Source: a virus
Length of the DNA stretch: 41,987 nt
Reading direction: 5' to 3' (one strand)
IMG/VR virus record: IMGVR_UViG_3300027985_000907
Span: 1-41,987 of that record
Under the pieces are notes generated by a model. It was not told where the DNA came from. It ran no database searches and saw only the letters and a program-made list of their open reading frames with translations. Below are positions 32,609 through 40,504 of the stretch, piece by piece (within the stretch, counting starts at the first letter, position 1; each line of letters starts with the position of its first letter). Position numbers and translations under genes: made by a program.

Positions 32609-33710
32609 TCTGGCCGTTAATGGCTATACAGAGGAAGCGGTTAAAAATGCGCTGCACTATCAATCTGAGCGGCGTGTTTCTTTTCGTTATGAGCTGATCG
32701 ATGGGAACAACATCCCGAAAGGATCGCTTGAGGTGGCGCCCGGCGGTAGTATCACATTTGATGCTGATGCCGATATTAAGCGTGTCGGTAAGTACTTGAT
32801 CAAGGAAGATGAGCGGATCAACTGGCAAACGGATAAAATCAGGCCATACTTCCAACTCACAATGCCTGATGGTGGCGTGTGCGAATGGCCGCTTGGCACG
32901 TTTTATATGCCGACACCTCGCAAAGCCAAGGGGATTGCCGGGATGTGGTACGATGTCGACGCCTATGACATGACATACATCTTCAGCAGTGACTCAACCG
33001 CACAGAGGACGTATTATCCCAAGCTGACCTATTACGTTGATGCGGTGTCGTCGATACTTATTGATTCCGGTATCTTAAATGCGATCGTTACACAATCTTC
33101 GCTACAGCTTCAAAATGACCGTGAATGGCTGCTCGATACAAAAAAGCTGGACATCATAAAGCCCCTGCTCACGGAAATGAACTATGATGATCTTTTCGCG
33201 GATGCCAACGGAATAATGATTGCACAGCCTTTTATTCACCCGGGAGATCGCGTTGCAGACTACACGTACCAAAACAATGAATTTTCGGTGCTGTATGAAG
33301 GTGCGAGCACGCTGCGCGATGACTTTGACGTGCCTAATGTGGTAATCGGCATTGTGAATAATCCGGACATTGGAAATGAGATGTCATATGTCTATACGAA
33401 TATAGATCCTGCCAGCCCCGTATCCATACCGGCCAGAAACGGACGGCGTGTGACAAAAAAGGTTGAGTTTGAAGACATCGCATCGCTTGCCGATCTGCAG
33501 GCCGCAACAACGAGGTATGCAAATACCGTAACAGAAGTTTATGAGCAGGCCACATATGAGACGGCGCTCATGCCGCATCACGGTTATCATGATCTGCTCT
33601 ACCTGCAGAATGACACGCTTGACGGACGATACCTTGAGACATCATGGTCTATGACACTCAAGGCCGGAGAGCGTATGAGACACACCGCAAAGAAGTTGGT
33701 GATATTATGA
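32601..33710 (+). CDS. Tail hub / baseplate protein (tail-associated)
   Basis: This 369-aa protein starts at TTG 32601 with GAGGTGATTAGCA upstream and overlaps the previous gene by eight bases. Sequence features (ALHYQSERRVSFRYELIDGN, GYPLGTFYMPTP-like WPLGTFYMPTPRKAKG, YDVDAYDMTYIF, MNYDDLFADANGIMIAQPF) match siphovirus hub proteins related to XkdQ or gp44. It would close the tube tip. No peptidase domain is seen. Confidence 0.8.
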   Translation: MLSLAVNGYTEEAVKNALHYQSERRVSFRYELIDGNNIPKGSLEVAPGGSITFDADADIKRVGKYLIKEDERINWQTDKIRPYFQLTMPDGGVCEWPLGTFYMPTPRKAKGIAGMWYDVDAYDMTYIFSSDSTAQRTYYPKLTYYVDAVSSILIDSGILNAIVTQSSLQLQNDREWLLDTKKLDIIKPLLTEMNYDDLFADANGIMIAQPFIHPGDRVADYTYQNNEFSVLYEGASTLRDDFDVPNVVIGIVNNPDIGNEMSYVYTNIDPASPVSIPARNGRRVTKKVEFEDIASLADLQAATTRYANTVTEVYEQATYETALMPHHGYHDLLYLQNDTLDGRYLETSWSMTLKAGERMRHTAKKLVIL

Positions 33711-33937
33711 TGGATCCAAGCTTTTTGGTTAACCCAAAACCAGATACAAAAAAGACATACACGCTCGCCACTGTGGCGGGCGTTTCTGCATCAGGCGTCA
33801 CGCTCAAATTTGATGGGGAAGAGGCTGGGCAGAAAAGCTATAAGCGGCTTGCATCTTATAGCAGCCCCGCACAAAACGACCGCGTGCTTGTGGCCATCGT
33901 CGGAGGTTCGGCTGTTGTACTCGGAAAGCTTATATAG
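33707..33937 (+). CDS. Small OB-fold-like baseplate protein
   Basis: A 76-aa protein starting MMDPSFLVNPKPDTKKTYTL, overlapping the hub stop by four bases. The alternating strands (ATVAGVSASGVTLKFDG, YKRLASYSSPAQNDRVLVAI) suggest an OB-like barrel of the kind found at tail tips. The exact function is unknown. Confidence 0.65.
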   Translation: MMDPSFLVNPKPDTKKTYTLATVAGVSASGVTLKFDGEEAGQKSYKRLASYSSPAQNDRVLVAIVGGSAVVLGKLI

Positions 33938-33948
33938 GAGGCATTTAA

Positions 33949-35136
33949 ATGGATAAAAGAATAATCGGCCTGTCTTTGTCGACACAGCCGGACGAGCCGC
34001 TGCTCGCGGCTTTTAAAGTCACAAAGGGTGATGTTGGCGCATATCGGCTGGATATAAAGATTTATGATGGAGATGCTGAGTTTCCTTATAGCCAGGCCAC
34101 GACAGCCCGTATGGTTTTTGCTCATGAGGCAGATGGCCTTATCACGACAAATGATAGGGGAACCGTTTCGGTCAACGGTATCGCATACAATGTTGAAGCG
34201 ACTGAAATATCACGTATTGGCAAGATGATTGGATCCGTGCAGCTGCTCGATGCTGACGGGAACCGTCTGACAGTCAGCCGTTTTACCTTCGATGTGCTCG
34301 CTGATCCGCTCGATGCCGGCGGGCCGCTGTCGACCGCGCCCCAAGTTGAACAGCTTTTGGCTTACATAGCGGCGGCAGAGCAAGCGCTTAACGATGTCTA
34401 TGGCGGCGTACATATCGCAGGTGCATATCAAACCTATGAAGACTTTATCGCCGCTCATCCGACAGGAACGGAGGGAGATATCTACCTAGCCGGAATTGTG
34501 CTATATGTTTGGGTTGACACAATTAGTGCATGGATGAATGTTGGTCAGATACAGGGCTTTGGTACGCCGACTGATTCAGATACTATTGAGTTTGAGTATG
34601 ACGTGGCATCTGGAAACCTTAAAGCACACCTTAAGTCCACACTGAAAGAGATAATAAACACAGTGCCAGGGATAAATAATAGAGTTGTACAACTTGAAAA
34701 TTCACCTGCTTGCACTGCTTATCACAACACATATCAGTTTGTTCCCAATTCTGAAATGACCTATCTAGCATTAAATTCTGATTCTTTTGATAACGATGAT
34801 ATGCATAATACATCGACAAATAATTCAAGATTAACATGCAAAACGACAGGGGTGTATAAAATTGATGGTTGCCTTGAGTATGACCTAAACGGAACAGGAA
34901 TACGAGTTATAGCTATACGCAAAAACGGATCCGCGTTGTTAGCGTCTAATACAACTGGGACAGCACCGCAAACTGTTGGATATACGTCGTGTACTATAAG
35001 CGTGCCACTATGTGTTATGAACGAAGGCGATTATGTTGAGCTTTGTGCATTTCAAAATTCAGGAGCACCACTTAAAGTTGGTGTTTACATTCCGCCATCA
35101 TTAAGTATGACAAAGGTAGCAGAAATACCGTCATAA
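33949..35136 (+). CDS. Baseplate upper protein (BppU-like) with C1q-like head
   Basis: This 395-aa protein begins with a BppU-type domain (TQPDEPLLAAFKVTKGDVGAY, TARMVFAHEADGLI, GKMIGSVQLLDADGNRLTVSRFTFDV). A linker follows, with a short helical part. The C-terminal 130 residues (SRLTCKTTGVYKIDGC, then VIAIRKNGSALLASN, EGDYVELCAFQNSG) have the jelly-roll pattern of C1q/TNF-like heads found in receptor-binding proteins. It is the best candidate for host recognition. AGGAGG precedes ATG 33949. Confidence 0.85.
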   Translation: MDKRIIGLSLSTQPDEPLLAAFKVTKGDVGAYRLDIKIYDGDAEFPYSQATTARMVFAHEADGLITTNDRGTVSVNGIAYNVEATEISRIGKMIGSVQLLDADGNRLTVSRFTFDVLADPLDAGGPLSTAPQVEQLLAYIAAAEQALNDVYGGVHIAGAYQTYEDFIAAHPTGTEGDIYLAGIVLYVWVDTISAWMNVGQIQGFGTPTDSDTIEFEYDVASGNLKAHLKSTLKEIINTVPGINNRVVQLENSPACTAYHNTYQFVPNSEMTYLALNSDSFDNDDMHNTSTNNSRLTCKTTGVYKIDGCLEYDLNGTGIRVIAIRKNGSALLASNTTGTAPQTVGYTSCTISVPLCVMNEGDYVELCAFQNSGAPLKVGVYIPPSLSMTKVAEIPS

Positions 35137-35170
35137 TAACTATGGATTAATTATAAGAAAGGAAACATTT

Positions 35171-36214
35171 ATGAATCTTAACGAGATTTTTGACAGAGCT
35201 GAATCGTATGCCAAGAATCAGAAGCCGTTCACAGGGTATACGCTCAATGTTGTGCAAACTGTTCGCCAAAAGGTTGAACGCGGAGAATATCCGGACGGTA
35301 CAAACATTGGCGTACAGATCGCTCTTCAGTTTGACGGGAAGGAAACGCCGGAGGATTTAACACTGGAGATCGATGAAAAGCGCCTGCCTTACGGCGCAAG
35401 TTACAGCCTGGACGCAGCAAATGACTGCATGGACTTCTATCGTAACATCATGCTGATGCTGTTCGGAATCAACCCGGGAAACTGGACGCAGGGGGCTTAT
35501 GGGCAAAACAAGGACAAGCAGGTGCCGTGGGAACAGCGCCGCGAGTTGGATCTTTTATTGAACAAACTCAGCGACAGAAACCCCGATGCGACACATGCCA
35601 TGATGCAGATCAAACAGGGGCGCATGCTGCATACCACAAGCAAGAGCAATCCGCTACGCGTAGAAGCCGATACCAAATATTCAGCGACTACGCGTACAGG
35701 AACGGGCGTTTTCCGCATACTAAACGACGAGCAGTATAACGCGCTTATCTACCATGCAAGCGGCGCTCGGGAGCCGACACAGCCAACAGAGGCGACTCAT
35801 ATTGTTGTGAAAGGCGATAGACTCGGCGCTATTGCTAAGAAACACGGGACAAGCGTTTCTGCGCTCGTGGCGCTGAATAGCATCGCAAATCCGGATATAA
35901 TCTACCCGGGGCAGATCATTCGGCTCGGCATAGAAACGGATAAGCCAGCATGGGCGCTCGGACGTGTGCTTCAGTATAAGGATGAGTGGGGAGACAACTA
36001 TATGTCTGGCGCTGACGTCGAAGCTGCGCAAAAAGCACTTAAGACCATGGGATACGATCCGGGCCCGATCGATAGTGAAGCAGGACCAAGATTTCGTGCG
36101 GCGGTTCATGAGCTGCAGCTCGACTATCCGGATTGTGGAACAAGGGGTAAGCCTGATGACAAGCTCGGCCGCAAGAGTTGTGAGAAACTCGGCGGGACTT
36201 GGATAGGGAAATAA
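35171..36214 (+). CDS. LysM and peptidoglycan-binding protein, candidate endolysin
   Basis: This 347-aa protein lies between tail and holin genes. Residues about 209-254 form a LysM domain (HIVVKGDRLGAIAKKHG ... NPDIIYPGQIIRLG). Residues about 278-320 look like a peptidoglycan-binding repeat (GADVEAAQKALKTMGYDPGP). The first 200 residues match no amidase, lysozyme or NlpC/P60 motif that I recognise. It could be a novel lysin or a tail-associated wall-binding protein. AAAGGAAAC precedes ATG 35171. Confidence 0.8.
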   Translation: MNLNEIFDRAESYAKNQKPFTGYTLNVVQTVRQKVERGEYPDGTNIGVQIALQFDGKETPEDLTLEIDEKRLPYGASYSLDAANDCMDFYRNIMLMLFGINPGNWTQGAYGQNKDKQVPWEQRRELDLLLNKLSDRNPDATHAMMQIKQGRMLHTTSKSNPLRVEADTKYSATTRTGTGVFRILNDEQYNALIYHASGAREPTQPTEATHIVVKGDRLGAIAKKHGTSVSALVALNSIANPDIIYPGQIIRLGIETDKPAWALGRVLQYKDEWGDNYMSGADVEAAQKALKTMGYDPGPIDSEAGPRFRAAVHELQLDYPDCGTRGKPDDKLGRKSCEKLGGTWIGK

Positions 36215-36236
36215 ACGAAGGGATGGGCAGTGTTTA

Positions 36237-36494
36237 ATGAATGATATCATGACATCGATCGCTGCGGCGGTCGCGATTGGCATAATAGGCTGGATCGGCG
36301 GAAGGTTCTCCATTAAAACAAAATCTCAGGTTAAGAGCGAAAATATTGATACGAGACTTAAGCGTATCGAAGCGGCTCAGCCTGTTATTTTGGAGTGCCA
36401 TCTTGCGACGCTTGTGGCCTTAAAACGCGGCAAGGTGAACGGTGAATGCGACGCTGCCCTTGAAAAGCTCAACAACTATTTATTAAATAAGTGA
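36237..36494 (+). CDS. Single-pass membrane protein in lysis cassette
   Basis: An 85-aa protein with an N-terminal membrane segment (SIAAAVAIGIIGWIGGRF) and a cytoplasmic charged tail. It lies between the lysin candidate and the holin-like gene, so it may be a holin partner or spanin-like factor. No family is recognised. Confidence 0.6.
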   Translation: MNDIMTSIAAAVAIGIIGWIGGRFSIKTKSQVKSENIDTRLKRIEAAQPVILECHLATLVALKRGKVNGECDAALEKLNNYLLNK

Positions 36495-36508
36495 AAGTGA
36501 GGAAATCA

Positions 36509-36937
36509 ATGAAATCAATGAAAAGAGTATTATTCATTCTGTTGGTGGCCATCATGATGATGGTCGTTTTTGTATCCGTTGCATTCGCTGCTGCGCCCGA
36601 TCAGGAGTATCCGGCAGCGCTGGATGCCGAAGCCACAGGGGCTGAAGTGGTGAGCGCGATGGATGAACCGCCTGATGTGTGGGGCGATTATATCATTGGG
36701 CAAGCCTATGGGTTGATCCCTGTATTATATATCATTGGGCTTGTTATTAAAAAGATACCCGGCATTCCTGATTGGATCATTCCGCTTGCATTACTGGCCA
36801 TTGGTGTCATTTTTGCTATGGCATCTATTGGATGGACAATTCAGGGAGCTATACAGGGAATTTTGGTGGCTGGCGCAGCGGTTTTCGGAAACCAGCTTTA
36901 TAAGCAAATTACAAGTGGCATCACCGGCGACTCATAA
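36509..36937 (+). CDS. Holin-like membrane protein
   Basis: This 142-aa protein has an N-terminal signal-type segment (VLFILLVAIMMMVVFVSVAFA, cleavable AFAAAP) and two or three further hydrophobic segments (GLIPVLYIIGLVIKKIPG, WIIPLALLAIGVIFAMASIGW, GILVAGAAVFG). Helix pattern and position fit a holin that permits lysin access. GTGAGGA precedes ATG 36509; GTG 36491 is an alternative. The last gene before the late terminator. Confidence 0.75.
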   Translation: MKSMKRVLFILLVAIMMMVVFVSVAFAAAPDQEYPAALDAEATGAEVVSAMDEPPDVWGDYIIGQAYGLIPVLYIIGLVIKKIPGIPDWIIPLALLAIGVIFAMASIGWTIQGAIQGILVAGAAVFGNQLYKQITSGITGDS

Positions 36938-36970
36938 GGATCCTCCGATTGATTTATTTAATTTGATTTA

Positions 36971-37005
36971 TACCTCGGTCATCAAGGCCGGGGTATTATT
37001 TTTTT
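36971..37005 (+). terminator. Late operon terminator
   Basis: TACCTCGG / CCGGGGTA (one G-U pair) with a 9-base loop and a run of T. It ends the phage late transcript before the toxin-antitoxin cassette. Confidence 0.85.
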
Positions 37006-37022
37006 GCACATTTTTAAATAAA

Positions 37023-37065
37023 TTACGTAAAAATGCTTGACATTACGTAAATTACGTAATATAAT
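37023..37065 (+). promoter_or_regulatory. hicAB promoter with three TTACGTAA operators
   Basis: TTGACA (37037-37042), a 17-base spacer and TATAAT (37060-37065) are full consensus. Three palindromic TTACGTAA boxes lie at 37023-37030, 37043-37050 and 37052-37059; two occupy the whole spacer, so binding by HicB should block polymerase. Confidence 0.85.
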
Positions 37066-37086
37066 AGGAGCATAGAGAGGGGGTTA

Positions 37087-37269
37087 ATGATGAAGCGCAA
37101 AGACTTGGTAGATAAACTGGAAAAGGGAGGCTTTGAAAAGGCCAGAGAGGGAAGCGAACACAGCATATATCGAAACCAGAAAACAAAAATCCAAGTGAGC
37201 GTTCCAAGACACCGAGAACTCAATGAGATAACAGCAATGAAAATCCTAAAAGAAGCGGGGCTGAAATAA
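37087..37269 (+). CDS. hicA: HicA-family mRNA interferase toxin
   Basis: This 60-aa toxin has a double-stranded RNA-binding-type fold with the catalytic histidine near residue 25 (EGSEHSIYRN) and the end motif ITAMKILKEAGL. HicA cleaves mRNA. GAGAGGGGG precedes ATG 37087. It is paired with HicB 43 bases downstream, in the usual toxin-first order. It lies between the lysis terminator and attR, the place of a lysogeny-maintenance cassette. Confidence 0.95.
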   Translation: MMKRKDLVDKLEKGGFEKAREGSEHSIYRNQKTKIQVSVPRHRELNEITAMKILKEAGLK

Positions 37270-37312
37270 GCCCCGACCTTTGGGATATTATATATAAATG
37301 GAGGTAATAGAT

Positions 37313-37702
37313 ATGGTTTATATTTATCCAGCGATATTTCAACGGAACGATGATGGCGGCTACTCTGTCAGCTTTCCTGACTTGAAGGGCTGCGTGACTG
37401 AAGGTGATACCTTAGAAAAAGCGGTGTATATGGCGAAAGACGCAATGGCTCTTTGGCTGGATGTTGCCATTGAAAACAGTGATACAATACCAAACGCGAG
37501 CAGCCCGGAGTCGGTAACTGTAGAGAAGGGAAACTTTGTATCTCTCGTGGATATCGATCTTGACGCCTATCGTAAAGAGCACGACACACAACCGATACGC
37601 CGAACAATTTCGCTGCCGAACTGGATGGACATCAAAGCCAGAGATGCTGGTTTAAGCTTATCCAAAGTATTGCAAGATGCCCTGGCAGAGCGTTTAGGGT
37701 GA
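37313..37702 (+). CDS. hicB: HicB-family antitoxin
   Basis: This 129-aa protein has the degenerate RNase-H-like HicB fold (YPAIFQRNDDGGYSVSFPDLKGCVTEGDTLEKA, AKDAMALWLD) and a C-terminal ribbon-helix-helix DNA-binding part (RRTISLPNWMDIKARDAGLSLSKVLQDAL). It neutralises HicA and probably represses through the TTACGTAA boxes. GGAGGTAATAGAT precedes ATG 37313. Confidence 0.95.
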   Translation: MVYIYPAIFQRNDDGGYSVSFPDLKGCVTEGDTLEKAVYMAKDAMALWLDVAIENSDTIPNASSPESVTVEKGNFVSLVDIDLDAYRKEHDTQPIRRTISLPNWMDIKARDAGLSLSKVLQDALAERLG

Positions 37703-37718
37703 ATTCAAGGTTAATAGG

Positions 37719-37747
37719 GCCTCGAGAACATCGGGGCTTTATTTTTT
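37719..37747 (+). terminator. hicAB terminator
   Basis: GCCTCGA / TCGGGGC with a short loop and a run of T, 35 bases before attR. Confidence 0.8.
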
Positions 37748-37781
37748 AGGTTCTAATAATTTATAGTAAGCATTACTGTAA

Positions 37782-37799
37782 CGGGAGAATTTACGCCAG
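37782..37799 (+). other. attR, right prophage junction
   Basis: CGGGAGAATTTACGCCAG, matching attL at 16 of 18 bases. The next base (37800) resumes the peroxiredoxin coding frame. Confidence 0.8.
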
Positions 37800-38308
37800 T
37801 CTGCACAACGGAGTTTATCGCGTTTGCGCAAAGGTATCAGGATTTTAAGGACAGGAACGCGGAGCTGATGGGACTATCGATCGACTCAAACGCGTCACAT
37901 ATCGCTTGGATCATCAACATATACCGGAATACGGGCATTGAGATACCGTTTCCGATTATCGAAGACAGAGACATGGCCATTTCCAGAATGTACGGTATGA
38001 TTCAGCCCGGCGTAAGCGGTACGGAGACGGTGCGCAATGTGTACTTTATTGATTCGAACGGCATCATCCGCGCCAAACTGATTTATCCGCTGACAAACGG
38101 ACGCAATATCGGAGAGATTTTGCGCTTGCTTGACGCACTGCAGACGACAGACAGGGAGAAAGTGGCGACACCGGCAAACTGGCGGCCCGGTTATCCCACG
38201 GTAATTCCTCCGCCAAAAACGGTGGAAGGCGCGATGAAGCGGCTGGACTCGGGCGATAATTGTATGGACTGGTATTTGTGTTACAACCAACCAAAGGAAT
38301 TGACTTGA
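37800..38308 (+). pseudogene. Peroxiredoxin, 3' fragment with the peroxidatic Cys
   Basis: The frame TC-TGC-ACA-ACG encodes the active-site motif (P)VCTTEFIAFAQRYQDFK, then GLSIDSNASHIAWI, FPIIEDRDMAISRMYGMI, and a Prx6-type C-terminal part, ATPANWRPGYPTVIPPPKTVEGAM. The 217 bases counted from GTG 324 to 540 plus the 509 here equal 242 codons including the stop, an unbroken frame. The first internal ATG (37868) lacks the catalytic Cys, so no active enzyme is expected in the lysogen. Confidence 0.92.
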
Positions 38309-38362
38309 GGATATGAAAGCACTTGGCAGTTAAGGAGTTTGGTGAATTAATATGTGGTGAAT

Positions 38363-38404
38363 AAGGGCTTGCCGCCTGTGAGATAGCGGGCATCAAGCCC
38401 TTTT
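38363..38404 (+). terminator. Terminator after peroxiredoxin
   Basis: AAGGGCTTG / CAAGCCCTT, a 9-bp stem with a long loop and TTTT. Confidence 0.75.
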
Positions 38405-38528
38405 GCGTTGCCTGTGACCTATATGGCAGTGGTCAAAAAGCCACGCAAAATTTGCTAAACAACCTTTATATCACAACGTTTTTTAACCGGTGTGAGGAAT
38501 AGCCGGTCTGCAATGTGGCGAAAAAGTG

Positions 38529-38557
38529 TTGACGTTACATTTTTTATTTATTATTAT
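38529..38557 (+). promoter_or_regulatory. Possible promoter of the two-component genes
   Basis: TTGACG, a 17-base spacer and TATTAT lie about 210 bases before the kinase gene. The stretch 38309-38768 contains only this, the terminator before it and AT-rich sequence; no gene is supported there. Confidence 0.55.
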
Positions 38558-38768
38558 TTGGGAAAGAACATGCATGAACAAGTTGGCGTGGAATTATTTT
38601 TCTATAGTTATAAAAATCCGTGTTTGTGAAGAAAGAAATACCACTGCGTCTTATCATTTAATCAGATTGACATTAATTAAAATCTATAAATACATTTGGT
38701 TTGGCAACAATATAAAACTTAAAACGTCAGATTTTAAGTTTTCAATAATTTAGAGGATAAAAGGAATA

Positions 38769-40499
38769 ATGCTAAGCAGAGTCAGGGATTTTTACTTAAG
38801 GCTGTCTATCAAGATGAAGCTGATTTTAGCGCTTATGATGGTTGCGATAATCTTTATCAGCATTCTTTCGTGCGCTTATTATTGGTATATGAAAAAAGAG
38901 GTGGTCTTGAGGACGGAAAAAACACTGGAAAACAATATCGAAATAATGAGCGAACAAATGACGTCATTATTATCGGAAATAGACAGCTATGCTGAGCTAA
39001 TTGCGGGTGATGAGGAAGTGCAAAAAGCAATTAGAGAAAACGACTCATACAACCTAATAGAATCTATCAATGCGAAAAATGAAATGGGCATTACGCTGAG
39101 CCATATGATCAATACGAGCAAGTCAATCGACGCGGTAATTGTATATACTCAAAATCATAACGGATATTCGTCATATCCTGTTGAAGACGAAAAAATGAAA
39201 GAATACTTTTATAATTTCCCTCAAGATATTAAGCCCATTGGAAACAGAAAAAAGATGATGCTAGACGAAACATTTCGCAATTCCGTTATTCACTATAATG
39301 GTATTTTACTTTTTAATTATGATATTAATGACAAATACACCGGTAAAAAAATCGGTAATATTAATTTTATTGTATTGCAAAGCCAGATCAGCGGTTATTT
39401 TTCGCAATTCAGTACACATCCAAATGATGTGGTTGGAATAATTGATAATAGCGGGAACGAGATTGTTACTTATCCATATAAATTTGTTGAGGATATCAAT
39501 TTGTCTGCGATCGATAACGATATTATTTTTGAAAACAATGCACTGATGATGAAAACCCCCATAGATAACGAGTGGAATTTATATCAAAAAATGTCTTTGC
39601 AAGGCATGAATGAAGAGCTGAGAAATCTCGTTATCATAACAATTTTGTTAGCGTTTGTTGTTTTGGGATTGTTGTTTTTTTTCAGTAACTGGCTATTCAG
39701 TATCAGTTTATCGCCCCTTAGAATTTTACGAAATGCTATGGTCAATGTATCGAAAGGAGATATGAAAACAAAGGTATATATACAGAATAAAGATGAAATC
39801 GGGAGTCTTGCTGATATTTTCAACCAAATGATTGAAAATACAGATTTATTGATGATGCAATTGGTTGAGGAGCAAAAAGCGAAAAGAAAGTATGAGTATA
39901 TGTTGGTTCAAGCGCAAATTAATCCTCATTTTTTATACAATACATTGGAAACCATTTGTGGCTTGGCAGAGTTAGGTGAAAACAAAAAGATATTAAACAT
40001 GGTCGGCGCATTGAGCATGTTTTATAAGAACATGCTTACCAGCGGAAGAAATATTATCACTTTAAAGGAAGAAACACTCGTTGTTAAAAGCTATATGGAC
40101 ATCCTAAATATTAGGTTCCCCAATAAGTTTTCCTATAAGATCAATATTCCGCAAGAACTCAGTGAAGTCAAGTGCTTAAAGCTGACATTGCAGCCCGTGG
40201 TTGAAAATGCGATCATTCACGGTTTTAAAAATATTAAAAACGGCGGTCTAATTCAAATAGATGCAATTCATGAAATAGACAAAGTGATTATTAAAGTGCA
40301 AGATAACGGCTGCGGTTTAACAAAAGATTTGGTTGAAAAAATAATGCCAGAGAAAAAAGAAACAAAGAAAGAAAGCTTTGGTTTATGGAGTATTGATGAG
40401 AGGATTAAGCTTTATTTCGGCGAAGAATACGGTTTGCGCATTATGAACGCACCCGAAAAAGGAACCTTGGTAAAAATATCGATACCATATAATATATAA
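38769..40499 (+). CDS. YesM-type sensor histidine kinase
   Basis: This 576-aa kinase has TM1 at about 17-39 (LILALMMVAIIFISILSCAYYWY), an extracellular sensor region, TM2 at about 285-310, a HAMP segment (SPLRILRNAMVNVSKGDM), and a LytS/YesM-type kinase core: His387 in QINPHFLYNTLETICGL and ATP-site motifs PVVENAIIHGF and DNGCG, KESFGLWSIDERI. Such kinases usually sense extracellular sugars. AGAGGATAAAAGG precedes ATG 38769. The response regulator follows five bases later. Confidence 0.93.
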   Translation: MLSRVRDFYLRLSIKMKLILALMMVAIIFISILSCAYYWYMKKEVVLRTEKTLENNIEIMSEQMTSLLSEIDSYAELIAGDEEVQKAIRENDSYNLIESINAKNEMGITLSHMINTSKSIDAVIVYTQNHNGYSSYPVEDEKMKEYFYNFPQDIKPIGNRKKMMLDETFRNSVIHYNGILLFNYDINDKYTGKKIGNINFIVLQSQISGYFSQFSTHPNDVVGIIDNSGNEIVTYPYKFVEDINLSAIDNDIIFENNALMMKTPIDNEWNLYQKMSLQGMNEELRNLVIITILLAFVVLGLLFFFSNWLFSISLSPLRILRNAMVNVSKGDMKTKVYIQNKDEIGSLADIFNQMIENTDLLMMQLVEEQKAKRKYEYMLVQAQINPHFLYNTLETICGLAELGENKKILNMVGALSMFYKNMLTSGRNIITLKEETLVVKSYMDILNIRFPNKFSYKINIPQELSEVKCLKLTLQPVVENAIIHGFKNIKNGGLIQIDAIHEIDKVIIKVQDNGCGLTKDLVEKIMPEKKETKKESFGLWSIDERIKLYFGEEYGLRIMNAPEKGTLVKISIPYNI

Positions 40500-40504
40500 A
40501 GGAT

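Larger units (their letters stand above)
705..36268 (+). repeat. Strand-polar GCGGCGG heptamer, about 50 loci
   Basis: By eye I find GCGGCGG at about 50 separate + strand loci (for example 705, 2781, 3816, 4847, 6997, 9622, 13497, 16519, 17012, 17696, 18764, 23631, 36098) and none of its complement CCGCCGC. About 42 loci lie in 4.8-18.8 kb. It occurs in all three reading frames, in intergenic DNA, and on the + strand even inside - strand genes. None is seen in the host flanks. Confidence 0.75.
541..37799. mobile_element. Complete HK97-type siphovirus prophage, about 37.3 kb
   Basis: The element carries, in order, integrase, repressors, early genes, DNA modification, late regulators, packaging, head, tail, lysis and a toxin-antitoxin cassette. 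The packaging, head and tail genes I can recognise are intact, so virion production looks possible. The ends are defined by the interrupted host peroxiredoxin gene. Integration is by a serine recombinase, so no long direct repeat is expected, and only an 18-base imperfect match is seen. I did not recognise a replicative helicase, primase or polymerase. Confidence 0.95.

Noticed and set aside
541-37799. CRISPR array or anti-CRISPR locus.
   Set aside because: No regularly spaced repeats are present, and no known anti-CRISPR or Aca sequence was recognised.
38526-38753. A 75-codon frame upstream of the sensor kinase.
   Set aside because: It starts inside the likely promoter, is AT-rich without a ribosome site, and looks like untranslated leader.
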